Source: Bradyrhizobium sp. KBS0727
GTDB lineage: Bacteria; Pseudomonadota; Alphaproteobacteria; Rhizobiales; Xanthobacteraceae
DNA length: 64,000 nt
Assembly (NCBI RefSeq): GCF_005937885.2
Contig: NZ_CP042176.1
Span: forward strand, 6,505,501 to 6,569,500
Direction of reading: 5' to 3'
The translations under genes and the position numbers were made by a program. Of the stretch, positions 63,811-64,000 are shown piece after piece. Positions within the stretch are counted from its first letter, which is position 1. Every line of letters starts with the position of its first letter. The notes under the pieces are model-generated. The model worked only from the letters and a program-made list of their open reading frames with translations, was not told the origin of the DNA and searched no databases.

Positions 63811-63890
63811 GTCATTCCGGGGCGATGCGTAGCATCGAACCCGGAATCTCGAGATTCCGGATATGGTCCTTCGGACCATTCCGGAATGAC
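63811..63890. repeat. Dispersed palindromic repeat, type A (fourth copy)
   Basis: GTCATTCCGGGGCGATGCGT at one end, then CCGGAATCTCGAGATTCCGG, an extra short palindrome ATGGTCCTTCGGACCAT, and CCGGAATGAC at the other end. The remaining 110 bases of the window show no gene. Confidence 0.85.
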
Positions 63891-64000
63891 GTGCAATACA
63901 ATCAAGCGCGTTTCAAACACCCGCCGAAATCCCGTTTAAAACTTTGTAGGCGGTGCGGTTCGCGCGCGAATGGCGTTTAGTGGCGACAGATATCGTCAAC

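Overview
The window looks like chromosomal DNA of a high-GC alphaproteobacterium, most likely Bradyrhizobium or a close relative such as Rhodopseudomonas. The grounds are codon use, the cycM-kdsB-pheA neighbourhood, a pimelate-type (pim) operon beside a branched-chain-type ABC transporter, a p-coumarate/ferulate-type (cou) locus ending in pobA, and several families of intergenic palindromic repeats. No rRNA, tRNA, CRISPR array or prophage was seen. No database search was possible; names rest on motifs, length and gene order.

Layout. 1-3951: end of a tad/cpa pilus cluster (cpaF partial, tadB, tadC, a TadD-like TPR lipoprotein). 4042-6304: M17 aminopeptidase overlapping an NlpC/P60 protein. 6301-14734 (minus): a yej-type peptide ABC importer with two tandem solute-binding proteins, permeases YejB and YejE and double ATPase YejF; a two-gene PIN-domain toxin-antitoxin module sits between yejE and yejF. 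14952-24554: housekeeping genes (cycM, kdsB, pheA, an LLM flavin oxidoreductase, metF-metH, a maleylacetoacetate isomerase-like GST). 24555-28140: repeat-rich stretch with a second GST and glpK.

28141-35510 (minus) is a pim-like operon (pimF, pimA, pimC, pimD, then an SDR; no thiolase). Facing it are an IclR regulator and a complete Liv-type ABC transporter (two ATPases, two permeases). The transporter is followed by five tandem paralogous solute-binding proteins. Each of the first four has its own intrinsic terminator; the fifth runs into a glycerate 2-kinase gene. This array is the most striking structure in the window and suggests one membrane transporter served by several separately expressed binding proteins for dicarboxylates, fatty acids or related acids.

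48503-63790 is an aromatic-acid locus: MarR regulator, divergent Liv-type transporter with a fused permease-ATPase, a DUF559 gene enclosed by repeats, then a minus-strand set (crotonase, feruloyl/p-coumaroyl-CoA synthetase, SDR, thioesterase, solute-binding protein), a DUF3237 gene, a DctPQM TRAP transporter and pobA. Three promoter regions here (marR/liv, the crotonase operon and pobA) share the inverted repeat GTTAT-N5-ATAAY, which I propose as the operator of the local MarR protein. Together the genes would take up hydroxycinnamates, activate them to CoA thioesters, shorten the side chain and pass 4-hydroxybenzoate to protocatechuate.
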